Below are positions 9,808 through 18,994 of a stretch of 64,000 bases of DNA, one piece after another. The notes under the pieces are model-generated. The model saw only the letters and a program-made list of their open reading frames with translations. It was not told the origin of the DNA and did no database searches. Within the stretch, counting starts at the first letter, position 1; every line of letters begins with the position of its first letter. Origin of the DNA: JADJOY01 sp016713535 [NCBI: Deltaproteobacteria bacterium] (lineage in GTDB: Bacteria > JADJOY01); NCBI GenBank assembly GCA_016713535.1, contig JADJOY010000020.1:124001-188000 (forward strand). Reading direction: 5' to 3'. Both the position numbers and the translations under genes were made by a program.

Positions 9808-10242
9808 ATGTCGAACGATCGAGCCCATTCCGGGCGCTGCTTCTGCGGCGCCGTCGAAGTGAAGGTCATCGGCTCGCCCGCCGCGATGGGCTACTGCCAC
9901 TGCGACTCGTGCCGCCGCTGGTCGGCCGGCCCGGTGAACGCGTTCACGCTGTGGAAGCCCGAGCAGGTCGAGGTGACGAAGGGCGCCCGAACGCTGGGCA
10001 CCTTCCACCTCACTCCGGCGAGTCTGCGCCGCTGGTGCACGACCTGCGGCGGACACGTGCTCACCGAGCACCCCGGCTTCGGCCTCACCGACGTCTACGC
10101 GGCGACCATCCCCACCTTTCCGTTCGAGCCCGCGGTGCACGTCCACTACCAGGAGACCGTGCTGCCGATGCGTGACGGGCTGCCCAAGATGAAGGACCTG
10201 CCCGCCGAGATGGGCGGCTCGGGCGTCGCGCTGCCCGAGTGA
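9808..10242 (+). CDS. GFA / CENP-V domain protein
   Basis: This 144-residue protein is of the glutathione-dependent formaldehyde-activating (GFA) fold. Zinc-binding cysteines appear in order: GRCFCGAVEV (C11, C13), GYCHCDSCRRW (C30, C32, C35) and RRWCTTCGGHV (C77, C80). All expected ligands are present. Family members are often annotated as glutathione-formaldehyde adduct enzymes, but for most the substrate is unproven. GAAAGGAAAG precedes ATG 9808, and the gene follows the membrane protein by 14 bases, so it probably ends the same operon. Confidence 0.85.
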   Translation: MSNDRAHSGRCFCGAVEVKVIGSPAAMGYCHCDSCRRWSAGPVNAFTLWKPEQVEVTKGARTLGTFHLTPASLRRWCTTCGGHVLTEHPGFGLTDVYAATIPTFPFEPAVHVHYQETVLPMRDGLPKMKDLPAEMGGSGVALPE

Positions 10243-10443
10243 GTCCGGGCGGCGATCGGGGCGGCGCGCGCGCCCCGCGATCCTTGCCCTTCCCGGTTCG
10301 AGCGACGAGCCTGACCCGGCCCCGTGCCGGATCCGGGCTCGGGCGCTCGAACCGGGGGATCCATGCGCTCGTCTCTCCTCGCGGCCGTCCTGAATGATCG
10401 CCCGCAACTTGGTGCGCCCCGCCGCTCTCGGTGCCCCACCGAC

Positions 10444-10503
10444 CGTAGCGCGTGGGCTCGTCCCCCGCTGCGGGCGTTGCGGGGGACGAGCCCACGCGCT
10501 ACG
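10444..10503. repeat. 25-bp-arm inverted repeat (large hairpin)
   Basis: Arms of 25 perfectly complementary bases (10444-10468 and 10479-10503, opening CGTAGCGCGTGGGCTCG) flank a 10-base loop. The element ends seven bases before the start of the binding-protein gene. It resembles a REP/MITE-like unit more than a terminator, since no T-run follows. The remainder of 10243-10509 has nothing else recognisable. Confidence 0.7.
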
Positions 10504-10509
10504 AGGGCG

Positions 10510-11523
10510 ATGCGATTCGTGAGTACGCACCTGGTGCTCGCGGCGGCTCTCGTCGCCTCCGCGAGCGCCGGCACGCTCGACACGATCAAGCAGCGCGGTC
10601 AGCTCGCGTGCGGTGTGAACGTCGGGCTCGCCGGGTTCTCGATCGCCGACAGCCAGGGCAAGTGGGTGGGGCTCGACGTGGACTTCTGCCGAGCGGTCGC
10701 GGCCGCGGTCCTCGGCGACGGCACCAAGGTCAAGTTCACGCCGCTCAGCGCCCAGCAGCGCTTCACCGCGCTCCAGTCGGGCGAGGTCGACGTGCTGTCG
10801 CGAAACACCACCTGGACGCTGACCCGCGACACCTCGCTCGGCCTCGACTTCGCCGGCATCGACTTCTACGACGGCCAGGGCTTCCTCGTGCCGAAGAAGC
10901 TCGGGGTGAAGAGCGCAAAGGATCTCAAGGGCGCCACCGTCTGCGTGCAGCCCGGCACCACCACCGAGCTCAATCTCGCCGACTACTCGCGGGCCAACGG
11001 TCTCGCGCTCAAGCCGGTGGTGATCGAGAAGTTCGAGGAGTTCACCAAGGCCTATTTCGCCGGGCGCTGCGACGCGATGACCACCGACGTGTCGGCGCTC
11101 GCCTCGATCCGCGCCACGCTCGCGCCGGCGGCCGGCGAGCAGGTGCTGCTTCCCGAGACGATCTCGAAGGAGCCGTTCGGTCCGGCGGTTCGCCAGGGCG
11201 ATCCGCAGTGGGCGGACGTGGTGCGCTGGGTGCTGCAGGCGCTGATCGAGGCCGAGGAGCAGGGGCTCACGGCGGCGAACGTCGTCGAGCAGTCGACCGC
11301 GAGCCCGTCGCCCAACGTGAAGCGTCTCCTCGGCACCACGGCGGGCATGGGCCAGGCGCTCGGCCTGAGCGAGAAGTGGGCGCTCGAGGCGATCCGCCAG
11401 GTCGGCAACTACGGCGAGATCTTCGAGAGGAACGTGGGCAAGGGCTCGCCGCTCGGCCTCGACCGCGGTCCCAACCAGCTCTGGACCAAGGGTGGGCTGA
11501 TCTACGCGCTGCCGATCCGATGA
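10510..11523 (+). CDS. Periplasmic amino-acid ABC transporter substrate-binding protein (AapJ-like)
   Basis: This 337-residue family-3 solute-binding protein has a clear signal peptide (hydrophobic to ASASA at about residue 20). Mature features include TLDTIKQRGQLACGVNVGL, GLDVDFCRAVAAAVLGD and SGEVDVLSRNTTWTLTRD, which match the general L-amino-acid binding protein AapJ/BztA group. No permease or ATPase gene is adjacent, so it is an orphan receptor here. It starts immediately after the 25-bp hairpin, leaving little room for a normal ribosome-binding site (GAGGGCG is the best candidate). Its stop overlaps the next ATG (ATGA). Confidence 0.88.
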   Translation: MRFVSTHLVLAAALVASASAGTLDTIKQRGQLACGVNVGLAGFSIADSQGKWVGLDVDFCRAVAAAVLGDGTKVKFTPLSAQQRFTALQSGEVDVLSRNTTWTLTRDTSLGLDFAGIDFYDGQGFLVPKKLGVKSAKDLKGATVCVQPGTTTELNLADYSRANGLALKPVVIEKFEEFTKAYFAGRCDAMTTDVSALASIRATLAPAAGEQVLLPETISKEPFGPAVRQGDPQWADVVRWVLQALIEAEEQGLTAANVVEQSTASPSPNVKRLLGTTAGMGQALGLSEKWALEAIRQVGNYGEIFERNVGKGSPLGLDRGPNQLWTKGGLIYALPIR

Positions 11524-13060
11524 GGCGGGCGCTGCGTGTACTGAGCGTGGCCGTCGCGGTCGCGCTGGGCGCGGGCTGTGGTGACGGGGGCGGATCGGCG
11601 CACGTCGCGGGCTCTCCGCCGGCGCTTCACGTCGCCGACCGCGCCATCCGCGACGACGCGGGCCGCACCGTGCTGCTGCGCGGCGCGGCGGTGATCGGCC
11701 TCGGCGACTACTTCCAGGGCAACCCCGACGTGCCGTCGTCGGCGGGCGTCACCGAGCGCGACCTCGACCAGATCGCGGCACTCGGCATGAGCTCGATCCG
11801 GCTGCTCGTCCACTGGAGCGCCCTCGAGCCCGAGCGCGGCGTCTTCGACGAGGGCTACCTCGCGCGCGTCCGCCAGGTGGTGAACTGGGCGCGCGAGCGC
11901 GGCGTCTACGTGATCCTCGACATGCACCAGGACGCGTGGGGCAAGTTCGTGAACACCGCGCCCGGCCAGGAGTGCCCCGCGCCGTTCGCGCCCAACCAGG
12001 GCTGGGACGGCGCGCCCGAGTGGGCGACGATCACCGACGGCCGTTGGCGCTGCCGCTTCATGACCCGCGAGCTCTCGCCCGCGGTGATGACTGCGTGGGA
12101 GAGCTTCTGGGACGACCGCGACGGCATCCAGCAGGAGCTCATCGACACCTGGGCGTGGCTGGCCGCTGCGTTCCGGGACGATCCCACCGTGATCGGCTAC
12201 GACCTCCTGAACGAGCCCAACTGGGGGCTCGACTACGGCTACACCGTCCAGACGCGGAAGCCCGCGTTCCAGCGCCGCGCCCTCGAGGCGGTGCGCGCCG
12301 CCGAGCGGCCCTCGCTACGGAAGATCGTGTTCTTCGAGCCGACGGCGGTGTGGTCGGCGGTGCCGACCGAAGCGGTGGTGCCGTTCACCGACGACGACCA
12401 GATCGTCTACGCGCCGCACATCTACGCCGAGTCGATCACCGCCGACCTCGCGTTCTTCCCGGAGCCCGTCTTCACGCTGCGCGGCGCATTCGAGGAGGCG
12501 AGGCGCGAAGCGGAGGGCTACGGCACCACGTTCTGGTCGGGCGAATGGGGTTGGTTCGGCGACCCCACCCATCCGTATGCGACGCGCTACGCGGCCCTCG
12601 AGGACGAGTTCCAGGTGGGCGGCGCCTGGTGGTCGTGGCGGGGTGCCTGCGGCGACCCGCACGCGGTGTCGTGGCCGAGCCGCGACTATGGCGACTTCAA
12701 CGGCAACCTGCTGCTCAGCCGATGCAAGGATCCGGCGAACCTGGCGGGGATCGAGGTCGGGCTCGTCGAGCCGCACGCGCGGGTGCTGTCGCGCGCCTAC
12801 CCGCGGCGCTGGCCGGGGACGATCACGTTCACGTCGGATCCCGCGAGCGGGCGGCTCGAGCTGGCCGGCGAGGGCGCGCGGGCGACGCGCCACTCGAGGT
12901 GTGGATCCCCGGCGACGGCGAGCCCGAGCTCACGCACACCGGCCTCACGATGGAATCGCTCACGCACGTCGACGGCGGTTGGATCCTGAACGCTCGCCCC
13001 AGCGCGAGCGCGATCCGGCTCGGCGCCACCGCCGCGGTCGCCCCTGTGCCCCCGCGCTAG
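11520..13060 (+). CDS. GH5-family glycoside hydrolase lipoprotein (endoglycoceramidase-like), apparent frameshift
   Basis: The protein begins with a lipoprotein signal ending in LGAGC (Cys20), so it should be anchored in the outer or cytoplasmic membrane. The catalytic barrel has the GH5 acid/base in YDLLNEPNWG (Glu232) and the nucleophile in FWSGEWGWFG (Glu342). The overall layout resembles endoglycoceramidase-like GH5 enzymes acting on glycosides. The frame changes near 12890: the barrel is in the first frame, while the C-terminal beta domain (EVWIPGDGEPELTHTG to the stop at 13060) is in another. A one-base error or mutation in the GC-rich run there explains it. The ATG overlaps the preceding stop. 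Confidence 0.8.
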
Positions 13061-13116
13061 CCCGGCTTTCCGTCACGCCCCTTCGGCGCGCACACCCACC
13101 CGAACGCGGGCCCGGG

Positions 13117-13786
13117 CACGTCCGTAGGGGCGGACCCAGTGCCCGCCCGCGGGGCGCGATCGCGCATTCGTCGCGGTCCCTCGCGACACATGCCCGTGCC
13201 GCGCCCGGTCAGGCCCGGGGACGGGCCCCGCCCCGACGACCGACGCCACCCCCCCAGCGACACGTCCGTAGGGGCGGGCCCAGCGCCCGCCCGCGGGGTG
13301 CGATCGCGCATTCGTCGCGGTCCCTCGCGACACATGCCCGTGCCGCGCAGCGACGCCGGGTCAGGCCCGGGCGGGGACGGGCCCCGCCCCGACGACCGAC
13401 GCCACCCCCCCAGCGACACGTCCGTAGGGGCGGGCCCAGTGCCCGCCCGCGGGGTGCGATCGCGCATTCGTCGCGGTCCCTCGCGACACATGCCCGTGCC
13501 GCGCAGCGACGCCGGGTCAGGCCCGGGCGGGGACGGGCCCCGCCCCTACGACCGACGCCACCCCCCCAGCGACACGTCCGTAGGGGCGGGCCCGGTGCCC
13601 GCCCGCGGGGCGCGTTCGGGCATTCGTATCGCGGTCCCTCGCGACACATGCCCGTGCCGCGCAGCGACGCCGGGTCAGGCCCGGGCGGGGACGGGCCCCG
13701 CCCCTACGACCGACGCCAACCCCCCAGCGACACGTCCGTAGGGGCGGGCCCAGTGCCCGCCCGCGGGGTGCGATCGGGCATTCGAC
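13117..13786. repeat. Tandem array of five ~156-bp repeats
   Basis: Units start at 13119, 13263, 13419, 13575 and 13733 (periods 144, 156, 156 and 158); the last is partial. Each begins 'cgtccgtaggggcgg', contains a GGGC...GCCC hairpin, 'cgcattcgtcgcggtccctc' and 'cgacacatgcccgtgccgcg', and ends in a C-tract. Repetitive open frames on both strands are by-products. The whole of 13061-13846 has no supported gene. A single related unit lies near 31080. Confidence 0.85.
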
Positions 13787-13846
13787 GACGGGGGCTCGCG
13801 CCTCGTCGAGATCCGCAGCCGGCCCATCCGCGCCACCGCGCCACCC

Positions 13847-14539
13847 TCACCGCTGCCAGGGCTGGGTGGCGCTCGGCTGCCACGGCTTGGCCGGCTGATC
13901 GGCGGGAGGTGGCGCCAGTGGATCGGTGGCAGTGGGCTGGCTCATCCATCCCGGCGCGGATCGCGGCAACGCCTCCCCCGGCTCGTTCCGCGCCTCGAGC
14001 GCAGCGCGGAAGCTCTTGCCCGCGACGACCAGGTCGGCGATCCGCCACAGGCGATCACCGCGGGTGAGCTTCACCGTGAGGGCGCGCGGCGGCGCGTCCT
14101 CGACCTCGCGCTCGACGGGCACGCTCTCCCAGCGGTACTGCCGATACTCGCGCACGGTGCGGGTCCAGAAGAACGTGACCTCGACGTCGATCTCGTCGAC
14201 GCCGACGCGGGTGGCGCGGCCGGAGGCGGCGCGAGTCGGATACTCCTGCGAGTCGGTGAAGGGATCGCCGTTCACGAACGGCGCCTCGCCGGGCTCCGTC
14301 GGCCGCCGCACCTCGGCGAGCAGCAGCCGATAGAAGTCGGGCGCGAGCCACTCCTTGCGCTTCGCCACCGTGCCTTCGGTGAAGCTCATGTCGTGCTTCA
14401 GGTGATACGTGTAGAAGGTCCGCACCACGTGCACGGCCTTCACGAGATCCCGGTCGGGCTTCTCCTCGGCGCGCGCGTCGCCGAGCACGCCGACCACGAT
14501 CACCGCCGCGACCCACCGCCACCCTCCGCTGCGCCTCAT
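13847..14539 (-). CDS. Secreted hypothetical protein (DUF3828-like)
   Basis: This 230-residue protein has a signal peptide ending near VLGDARAEE. The mature part has KAVHVVRTFYTYHLKHDMSF, PDFYRLLLAEVRR and VNGDPFTDSQEYPTR, then strands ending DRLWRIADLVV, a pattern like the DUF3828/NTF2-like secreted proteins. The tail is Pro/Gln-rich (PPPADQPAKPWQP). Function is unknown. GGAGGTG lies upstream of ATG 14539. It is the distal gene of a minus-strand group with the rhomboid protease. Confidence 0.6.
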   Translation of the reverse strand: MRRSGGWRWVAAVIVVGVLGDARAEEKPDRDLVKAVHVVRTFYTYHLKHDMSFTEGTVAKRKEWLAPDFYRLLLAEVRRPTEPGEAPFVNGDPFTDSQEYPTRAASGRATRVGVDEIDVEVTFFWTRTVREYRQYRWESVPVEREVEDAPPRALTVKLTRGDRLWRIADLVVAGKSFRAALEARNEPGEALPRSAPGWMSQPTATDPLAPPPADQPAKPWQPSATQPWQR

Positions 14540-14606
14540 CTCGGACACCTCCTCGACGAACCACCGCCAGCGTAGCGCGGGCGGGGCACGGTTCACCCCG
14601 GCCGGC

Positions 14607-16103
14607 TCAGCGCCCGGGTGGGAGCGGGATCGACGCGGGACGCGCGGCGGGTAGCGCGCGCAGCGCCTGGCGGGCGCCCGCCGCGAGCGGGTGATCGGGG
14701 TAGCGCTCGAGGAACGCCCGGAACGCGTTCGCGCCGAGGTCGGGCCGATCGAGCTTGCGCACGTGGAGCTCGGCCAGCCGGTGCAGCGCCTTGGGCGCGA
14801 GCGCGTGGTCGGGGGTCGAGTCGGCGACGTCGCGGTACGCCCACAGCGCCTCGGCGGGCTCGTCGTTGTCCTCGAACCAGCGCGCCAGCACCATGCCGAG
14901 CGCCGGGTCGAGCCCCAGCCCGGGCAGCCGCTCGGCGAGCGCCTTGGCGGCGTCGAGGAGGTACTCGGTGGGACCGGTCGCCTTGGCCTTCTCGATCGCG
15001 CGGCCGAGCGCCGCACGCGCCGCGTCGACGTCGCCCACGTGCGCCAGCGACTGGGCGTGGATCGCGAGCAGCACCGGGTGTCCGGGGTGCTTCTCGAGCG
15101 CGCGCAAGCAGTAGCCGCTGGCATCGCGCCAGGCCCGCGACTGCGCGAGTGCCACCGCCATGTCGGTGTCTGCGTCGTCGGGCGACGCCTCGCCTCCCAT
15201 CGCCAGCCGCCGCTCGAAGAGCTTCTTCTCCCAGTCGAACCGGCGCAGCGCGTAGGCGAACACGGCGCCGAACGCGAAGCCCCCGAGGTGAGCGGAGACG
15301 GCGATGTGCAGGTCGAACTGGATCGACAGGAACATGAGCTGCTGCACCAGCCACAGACCGATCAGGAGCCAGCCCGGCATCGAGAGCTCGCCCCACCTGA
15401 GCATCGACGTCACCAGGAAGCGCCCCAGCCACAGGAAGCGCACGCGCGACCGGGCGTGGCGCACCAGGAACGCGCCGAAGCACGCGGCGATCGCTCCCGA
15501 GGCTCCCAGCATCCGCACGTCGGTACCGTGGAACGCCGGCCACTGGGCAAGGGCCGCGACCCACCCACCGACGAAGTAGAGCACCAGGAAGAGCCGCGTC
15601 CCGAAGCGGTACTCGAGCGGCGGCGCCGCGAGCGCGAAGAGCCACAGGTTGCCGAGCAGGTGCTCCCACCCCTCGTGCATGAACAGGTGGGTGACGAGCT
15701 GCCACGGCCGGAAGTCGCTCGTGAACACCAGATCGAGGTTGAGGTCGGCGTTACCGCGCTCCAGCCGCTCGAGGTCCGCCTTCGCCGCCGCCCACCGCTC
15801 CTGCTTCGCGGGCGCAACTCCCGGCACGTCGCCCCTGGGCAGCACCTCGAGGAACTCGTCCCACGGGAGCGGCCGCTCGGCGCCGGTGGCCCCGGGCCGG
15901 TCACGGATCGAGCGGACGTGATCCTGGTACGCCGAGGCCTGTGCCTCGTAGAGGCGACGCGTCGCGCCCTCGAGCGAGCCGAGGTCGCGCTCGGCGAGGA
16001 CGACGCGCGTCGCCGCGAACACCACGAGATTGAGCGCGACGATGGTGATCGTCGCCCACGGCACGCGCCGGATGGTCTGATCGTGGGCGTACGGCAGGAA
16101 CAT
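14607..16103 (-). CDS. Rhomboid intramembrane serine protease with TPR domain
   Basis: This 498-residue protein has a transmembrane N-terminus, a long insertion (about 40-130), then the rhomboid core. GWEHLLGNLWLF carries the oxyanion-hole-type His/Asn, MLGASGAIAA holds the catalytic Ser202, and HIAVSAHLGGFAFG holds His272 of the Ser-His dyad. Both catalytic residues are intact. From about residue 315 the C-terminus is helical with TPR-like repeats (REALEKHPGHP-type and ALWAYRDVADSTPDH), probably for partner binding in the cytoplasm. The substrate is unknown. It could process membrane-anchored proteins; no candidate is evident beside it. Confidence 0.87.
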   Translation of the reverse strand: MFLPYAHDQTIRRVPWATITIVALNLVVFAATRVVLAERDLGSLEGATRRLYEAQASAYQDHVRSIRDRPGATGAERPLPWDEFLEVLPRGDVPGVAPAKQERWAAAKADLERLERGNADLNLDLVFTSDFRPWQLVTHLFMHEGWEHLLGNLWLFALAAPPLEYRFGTRLFLVLYFVGGWVAALAQWPAFHGTDVRMLGASGAIAACFGAFLVRHARSRVRFLWLGRFLVTSMLRWGELSMPGWLLIGLWLVQQLMFLSIQFDLHIAVSAHLGGFAFGAVFAYALRRFDWEKKLFERRLAMGGEASPDDADTDMAVALAQSRAWRDASGYCLRALEKHPGHPVLLAIHAQSLAHVGDVDAARAALGRAIEKAKATGPTEYLLDAAKALAERLPGLGLDPALGMVLARWFEDNDEPAEALWAYRDVADSTPDHALAPKALHRLAELHVRKLDRPDLGANAFRAFLERYPDHPLAAGARQALRALPAARPASIPLPPGR

Positions 16104-16143
16104 TGCGGCCAGCCTGGCGAGACCGCGCGCGAGCGCGTCCGGC

Positions 16144-16581
16144 TCAGCCCTTCCGCTCGCGCAGCTTCTTCGACTTCTCCCAGTGCTGGGTGTGGCACCA
16201 CTTGCACTGGAGCTGGACGTCGCTGCGCGCCATCTCCGCCGGCATGCGCTGCCCGAGATCGGAGTCGAGGCGCTCGAGGGCCTGGATCATGTCGGCGTTC
16301 TTCTTCTTGAAGTCGTCGCTCGGGTACTTCTCGGAGTTGGTCATCACCTCGGCCTGGAACATGCCGGTGAGCTGGGTGACGTACGGCTGCGCGTGGTAGC
16401 CGCCCTTTTCCGGGTAGGTCTCGATGAAGAGCGCCCACACCCGGCCGATCTCGCGCATGTGCACGGCGATCAGCTCCATCGACGGCTTCTCCGCGCACCC
16501 CGCGAGGAAGAGCGCTGCCGCGAGGCTGGTCGCTCGGGAAAGACTTCGGCGGGTGCGGCGGCTTCGCGAACGTCGCAACAT
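16144..16581 (-). CDS. Monoheme c-type lipoprotein
   Basis: This 145-residue lipoprotein has an Arg-rich N-terminus, then SLAAALFLAGCAEKPS with a lipobox Cys near residue 32. A helical region follows (MRSE-rich, FIETYPEKGGYHAQPY), with one heme motif, CKWCHTQHW, close to the C-terminus. It resembles a small four-helix, cytochrome c'-like or electron-shuttle lipoprotein, though only one heme is encoded. GAGGAGA precedes ATG 16581. It lies 54 bases from the propeller gene upstream on the same strand. Confidence 0.7.
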   Translation of the reverse strand: MLRRSRSRRTRRSLSRATSLAAALFLAGCAEKPSMELIAVHMREIGRVWALFIETYPEKGGYHAQPYVTQLTGMFQAEVMTNSEKYPSDDFKKKNADMIQALERLDSDLGQRMPAEMARSDVQLQCKWCHTQHWEKSKKLRERKG

Positions 16582-16634
16582 GGTCTCTCCTCGGTGCCAC
16601 TGGCGGCGCGCGCTCGGCGACGCCGCGGGCTCGC

Positions 16635-18729
16635 TCACTTCGTCGGGCGCACCAGGCGGTCGAACGTGGCGATCTCGACCTGCGGGATCTCCCACTCGTG
16701 GACCATGTACGCGAGCCGCGTGCCGTCCGGGCTCCACGCGGGCTGGGTGCGGTGCGGGTCGTCCTGGCCCACGAGGCGCGTGCTGCGCCTGGTCGCGCGA
16801 TCGTAGAGGTGCAGGTCGGTCTCGTCCTTGAAGTCGCCGAGCCTCGCTCCGGCGCGGCGGTTGGCGACGATCATGGTCGAGTCGGAGATCACGCGCTCGT
16901 AGACGAGCCGCTGCCCGTCCCGCGACCAGCGCGCGGTCGAGAGGCGGATCGCGTCGTGGGCTGGGCTCAGGACCTCCTCGGCTTCCCCGCCGGCCGCGGA
17001 GCCCATCATGAGGCTCGCCTCGAGGGACACCGTGTCGGGATCGGCGGCGTGCCCGAACGCGTAGGCGAACGAGCGGTAGCCGCCGAACTCGCCGTCGTCG
17101 GCGATCGGGTCGGGCTCGTAGTCCCAGTGCACCCACGACACCGTGTGGCTATCGCGCCCGACCCACGCGGCGTGCGCGTTCATGCCGCCGTGGGCGACCG
17201 CGACCGGCTCACCGCCGTCGCGCGGGATCGCCATCAGGTCGATTCCGGCGAAGCGCTTCGCCTTGTACGAGTAGACGTGCGGCGCCTCCATGCGGCCGTC
17301 GGAGTCGTAGTCGGGCTCGTAGCGGTCCCAGGCGAGCCCCTGCTTCATGTATTCGGTGGTGTTGGCGCGACGGTAGAGGATCGTGCGGCCGTCGGGCGAC
17401 CACACCGGATCGTAGCCGCCGTCGGCGGTGAGCTGGCGGTCGTCGCGGGTCGATATCTCGAACACGAAGATCTCGGGGCGCTCGGGCTTGTAGCGCGAGT
17501 AGAACCGGTAGGGCCCGACCATGTCGGGCTCGACCTCGACGCACCTCTCGTAGGCGACGAAACGGCCGTCCGGCGAGAGCCGGCCGTTGGCGCCGTCGAG
17601 CGACAGCGCGATCACCTTCGAGTGGACGTCGCCCACGGAGATGCGGGTCTCCCAGCCGTCGCCCCCCGCCGTCGGGAAGAGCACGTAGCGACCGCCTCCC
17701 CACGACGGCCCCGGGCTACCCTTCCACACCTGGGCGCGGGGGAACGTGGCGAGCACCGTGCCGCCCGCCACCGGCAGCACCCGGACGTTGGCGTCGCCGG
17801 CGCCGTTGTAGCCGTGCACCACCGCCTCGAGCTCGGGCTTCTCGGCGGGCTCGTAGACCGCGAGATAGCGCCCGTCGTGGCTGAACGACGCTCCCCACGC
17901 TGCGCGGCCCTTGCCGAGCACGATGCGGTGATGGGTGCGCTCCCACCGCCAGTAGCCCAGGTAACCGCCGGCCCCGAGCACGAACACCACCACGGCCCAC
18001 AGCTTGGGGTCGGCGTACCAGCGACGCCCGCCCTTCGACGCCCGCTGGCGCGCACGCGCGCCGCGCGGCACGTAGCCGCTCGCCGGCTTCGCCACGCCGG
18101 CGGTCGGCCGCAAGGTGCGGGTGGTCGGGCGCGGCTCGATGCCCGGCGCCGGCGCAGGGGTGGGCGCCCGCAGCACCCCCGCGCCGGGCTGCGCAGGGTC
18201 CCGCTCTTCGGGCCCGCGTCCGCGGCGTGCCCGGCGTCGCCGCGGCCGGGGTCCGCGAGGCCGCCGCCGCGCACGATCGCCGCGTGCGCCAGGAACGGCA
18301 CGCCCGGCGACGGCAGCCGACCGTGCTTCGCCTCCAGGATCGCGATCCGCCCGGCGGCGTAGCCGTTCAGGGGATCGACCTCGAGGCAGCCCCGGTAGTA
18401 GGCGAGCGCCGTCGAGACGTCGCCGGCCTCCTCGTAGACCTGCGCCAGCGACAGCAGCGCTTTGGGTTGATGGGGATCGAAGTCGAGCTTCTGCTGGAGA
18501 AAGGCCACGCGCCGCTGCTGGCTGTCGCTGAGCTCGATGACCGAGATGACCGGCGGCGCGGCCGCGAGGAGCGCGCTCGCGGCCGCCGCCACCTCACCCT
18601 CGGCGCCCGGCTCCGCGACCGGCGCGTTCGGCGCGCGCAGGCCGCCCGGGGCTCGTACGGCGACTTGCCGCAGTCCGGGCACGTCGCGACTCCGGCGTCG
18701 ATGTCGGCACCGCACTGCAGGCACATCAT
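16635..18729 (-). CDS. Zinc-ribbon / TPR / TolB-like propeller membrane protein, two apparent frameshifts
   Basis: Three consecutive pieces in different frames read as one protein. The first is an N-terminal zinc ribbon (MMCLQCGADIDAGVATCPDC, ligands C3, C6, C17, C20). The second is a TPR segment (FDPHQPKALLSLAQVYEEAG, ALAYYRGCLEVDPLNGYAAG). The third has a Pro-rich linker, one transmembrane helix (KLWAVVVFVLGAGGYLGYW) and a six- to seven-bladed TolB/PD40 propeller (repeated WSPDGR and SPDGRFVAYE). Frames change near 18640 and near 18178, the latter in a C5 run. The propeller is probably periplasmic and senses or scaffolds; no enzyme motif is seen. Read strictly, only 16635-18176 is open. Confidence 0.6.
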
Positions 18730-18746
18730 GAGGCCGCCCCCCCCAT

Positions 18747-18930
18747 TAGCCCGGGTTATCCATGAAAGTTCGTAGCGAGGGCGCCAAGCGTCGAGCAGAT
18801 TCGGGTGAACGCCGGATTTTCGGCCGCAGGCGTACTGAATAGTACGTCGAGGACCGGAAATCCGAGTACGCCCGAAGATGCCGACGGTCGGCGGCCGCAG
18901 TAGAACGCTTCATGAATCATCCGGGTTAGG
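18747..18930. repeat. MITE-like element with imperfect terminal inverted repeats
   Basis: The ends (TAGCCCGGGTTATCCATGAA at 18747-18766 and its counterpart at 18910-18929) are inverted and match at 16 of 20 bases. Between them lies about 140 bp of unrelated sequence with 'cgtactgaatagtacg'. Nothing in it codes. Such short elements are typically moved by a transposase encoded elsewhere. Confidence 0.55.
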
Positions 18931-18994
18931 GAGTTCCTTGTAGCGAAGCCCGTGAGGGCGAGCAAGCCGTGGCGAGAGGCAGGGGGCCGATGGA

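Noticed and set aside
13057-13491. Repetitive protein (GMCREGPRRMRDRTPRAG-type repeats)
   Set aside because: It is only the translation of the tandem DNA array; no ribosome-binding site or conserved product.
13117-13786. Possible CRISPR array
   Set aside because: Units of about 156 bp repeat over nearly their whole length with no variable spacers, and no cas gene is nearby; it is a tandem repeat array.
14691-16310. Plus-strand open frame of about 539 codons
   Set aside because: Antisense to the rhomboid protease, whose catalytic motifs are unmistakable.
18756-18950. Short minus-strand peptide containing RMIHEAFYCGRRPS
   Set aside because: Translation of the MITE-like element; such peptides arise wherever the element lands.
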